Shown here piece by piece: positions 62,047 to 64,000 of a stretch of 64,000 nt of DNA. The number at the start of each line of letters is the position of its first letter. Position 1 is the stretch's first letter. Made by a program: the position numbers and the translations under genes. Source of the DNA: Hepsetus odoe (lineage: Eukaryota; Chordata; Actinopteri; Characiformes; Hepsetidae); the NCBI GenBank assembly GCA_017165825.1, contig CM029381.1, positions 1,859,563 through 1,923,562 of the forward strand, given 5' to 3'. The notes beneath the pieces were generated by a model, which did not search any database, was not told the DNA's origin, and was given only the letters and a program-made list of their open reading frames with translations.

Positions 62047-62086
<40 letters not shown>

Positions 62087-64000
62087 CAGTGATAATAGTT
62101 AGATTGGTGAAGAATATGAGACACAAGCTGGCTGAAAGAGAGGGCGCAGGGCGGCAGGAACACATCGGATTCCTCCCAGCAAGCAGAGCATGAGTAACCG
62201 CCTCATTCCTGCCTCGTTAGAAACAGTGTCAATAATGACGTACGGCAGATTTTCCTACAGAGCGGCCGGCGTATCAGCCTCTGCCCATCACACACCATTT
62301 AACAAACACAAGGGCTTCAAAGTGTCTGACGATACAACTTTTTATGCTTTATGCTTTTATAGCTTTTTAGGCATAAGGAGCCTAAAAAGCTCCTTGCTCC
62401 TGTATTTTTTTTTATTGTCTAATTGTATCTGATTTGTACTAAAACACACGTCCGTGTTCATTCACACATTTGGGAATGAAGCCTGAGGATCAGTTTTCAG
62501 TCTTCCAAAGGACAGTTTATTCCTTAATGTAAAAAGGTGCCATTTTTAATCACCACCGATATCGATCATGTCTTGCTGGGAAAGTTTAATGAGAATATGA
62601 ATTTGGCAAACAATTCAAAGATTAAGAAATGTTAGTCTGGCTCATTGCATATAGAACTGAAACAACTTTTTGGCTTAAAAAAAAAAAAGAAAAAATGAGG
62701 AAAAATAGAAATGCGAAAAAGATTACAGGATAAGGAAACTTAAAAGAGTTTAAAAGACTTAAAAGGGTTTTTTTCTTTAAGCTGGGTGTGTTCTGGTCTT
62801 TGGGCAGTAGGTGTCAGCGTTAGCCTGCTGTGGCGATGCTCTCACGCGGTTCCTTTCCAGACTCATAGTTGAGAAACTCAACCCTACAGGCTTCTGCTAA
62901 AAAGACCTGAGTGCCCTGTTTTCACCCTTTTTAGCTCATCTAATAAAGGTTAACGCAGGCTTAGTGAAAGCTGACCAGAAGGTCGACTGTAAGAGCTCCT
63001 GAAGCTGTATTTACACTCTGGGCAGAGCTGCACTGCCACACTGACAACCTGTCCAATGGGAGGACGTCTGTATTCGGCAGCCACTCCGCTGAGGGTCTTG
63101 TGTTGTTTTTCGGTGCTGTATCACAGTCCCTGGTGGCCTCGTGGCACTGTTAATATTTACGGCTGCTGCTGACAGAAAAGGCTTGTTGTGATAACACACA
63201 GCTAAAGCAATAATCGAGTGCTAATGACATCAGCCCCAACAAAGGGACGCAGTGTTTACTGTCCCTGTGGCTTCAGAATCGGCCTCATCACTGCGTTGCG
63301 TAACCCTAAACGGAGCCTCCGGCTCTCTCTCCGTCTCTGTCTGTCTCATTCTCTTCATGTCTCTCTTCATATGGCCCACATATGATGAGACAGATCCCGT
63401 TCCTTTTTGTTAAATTCAAAAGCTTGATGTAGTTTATTTAGGTTTCAAAATTTCACACATAGAAACTGTGGTGCAAAAATGAGCCGTTTGTAATCCTTTT
63501 CATTCATTCAGCCTTTGCTGCTTAAATTATATACAATACCAGACAGCCTATCAGAACAGAGCCTATTTGCATGTCAGTTAGTTATGCAAAAAGATTTGTC
63601 TCAGTGACGAGCTGCTTAGCCTTCTCTGTGGCGAGGTTGCTCACCTGTCGTCTGGACGACTCTTCGTTTGCTGTTGTAGAGACGAGGAACAGATGGGGAA
63701 GATGTCCTCCATCAGGTCCAGGGTGCTGGTGCTTGACCAGGTGTCCAGGAGAGGAGCTAAGGCCTCGTCCCTGTGCATTAGTTCTCTAGCCAGAGCCTCC
63801 ACCCTCACCTCAGCTGCTGAGCGCTCTCTCCGCGCCAGCAGGGGAGAGTCAGGGCCCGGGCTTTCCGAGACCTCGTCCTCTTCCTCCTCCTTCTTCTCCA
63901 GGCACCTGCTCTCGGGGTACTGAGGAGCAGACTCTGCTGCATCGGCGTTGATTGGAGTTGGATCAGGGTCAGGGGCTGCCGGCACAGAGGTAGGGTCAAG
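59247..64000 (-). CDS. shroom3: Shroom family member 3, C-terminal ASD2 domain exons (5' part off the right edge)
   Basis: Actin-associated regulator of apical constriction whose ASD2 coiled coil recruits Rho kinase. Four minus-strand exons are seen: from at least 64000 to 63645, 62034-61947, 61599-61318 and 59603-59247, with stop TGA at 59249-59247. Phases join. ASD2 signatures are ALARELMHRDEALAPLLDTW, LDLMEDIFPI, CKPNEKEKYHMFIGDLEKIV, NLLLSLSGRLARVENALSAL, DARELKENLDRRERVVLDFL and AGYLSAAQLRDYQRYV; the C-terminus is polar and Ser/Pro-rich. The first exon visible has an acidic Glu-rich run (EKKEEEEDEVSESPGPDSP). PDZ and ASD1 exons must lie beyond the window. SHROOM2 or SHROOM4 would share the domain; the ccni/sowahb neighbourhood points to SHROOM3. 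Confidence 0.93.
59716..59835 (-). mobile_element. SINE fragment (family of 58243) in a shroom3 intron
   Basis: 'tgtcattgtgaacacacagc', 'tggttcctctgtatttcacc' and 'cagcagtgggcagccaaaac' match the same family in minus sense. The tRNA-like head is lost. Confidence 0.6.
59836..61317. other. shroom3 intron without further genes
   Basis: Intron between the last two shroom3 exons. It holds CA/GT runs (60439-60482, 60641-60661, 60757-60790) and an (AAC)/(AAT) repeat near 60245-60290. No exon is seen. Confidence 0.6.
62047..62083. repeat. (AC)n microsatellite beside a shroom3 exon
   Basis: About 37 bp of AC, starting 12 bp upstream (in gene sense) of the acceptor at 62034/62035. It takes the place where a polypyrimidine tract is expected; read on the minus strand it is GT-rich. 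Confidence 0.85.
62084..63644. other. shroom3 intron, no gene seen
   Basis: AT-rich intronic DNA upstream of the 62034 exon. No mobile element or exon is recognised. Confidence 0.55.

Noticed and set aside
1..64000. A novel defence, secretion or biosynthetic system
   Set aside because: All convincing coding sequence belongs to known vertebrate gene families; the remainder is introns, SINEs, DNA transposon remnants and satellites.

Overview
This window is ordinary nuclear DNA of a vertebrate, most likely a teleost fish. The signs are intron-rich genes with GT/AG junctions, many CA/GT and CT microsatellites, tRNA-derived SINEs with the fish-type 3' tail that reads 'gtctgctaaatgccgtaaat', and Tc1/mariner remnants. 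An ostariophysan such as a catfish or characin is my guess from SINE style only. I could rebuild eight protein genes exon by exon. Nothing resembles a bacterial, phage, CRISPR or toxin system.

Left part (1-6.4 kb): the 3' three coding exons of rpl35 (+) converge on a complete nine-exon seven-WD-repeat gene, wdr38 (-). From 6.4 to 12.5 kb there is only repeat-rich intergenic DNA. At 12.6-14.4 kb lies a two-exon protease-activated receptor of PAR3 type (f2rl2-like, +). From 17.0 to 24.5 kb runs taf1c (+, 14 exons, about 983 aa), the RNA polymerase I SL1 subunit.

Middle part (25.6-45.3 kb): taf1c converges on ccng2 (cyclin G2, -). ccng2 is head-to-head with ccni (cyclin I, +), and the two share a roughly 1-kb CCAAT-rich intergenic promoter region. 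A ~1.04 kb piece covering the ccng2 3' end and the neighbouring 35-bp minisatellite is present twice in tandem, joined by a single N; this looks like an assembly error. A 3.6-kb array of a 31-bp unit fills the DNA between the presumed ccni 5' UTR exon and its ATG exon.

Right part (46.5-64 kb): a 3.4-kb array of a 29-bp unit, interrupted by one SINE, precedes sowahb (+). The 3' part of shroom3 (-) runs off the right edge. The order and orientation ccng2(-) ccni(+) sowahb(+) shroom3(-) is what I remember for human 4q21.1 (CCNG2, CCNI, SOWAHB, SHROOM3), except that SEPTIN11, which lies between CCNI and SOWAHB in human, is not seen.

Sequence quality matters. ccni carries a probable one-base frameshift in its last exon. 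sowahb carries at least two frameshifts and one in-frame stop. Together with the N junction these suggest uncorrected indels in a draft assembly, although sowahb decay cannot be excluded. The most unusual true features are the two megasatellite-like arrays, the K-for-D change in the DRY position of the PAR3-like receptor, and the evenly spaced CCAAT boxes between the two cyclin genes.
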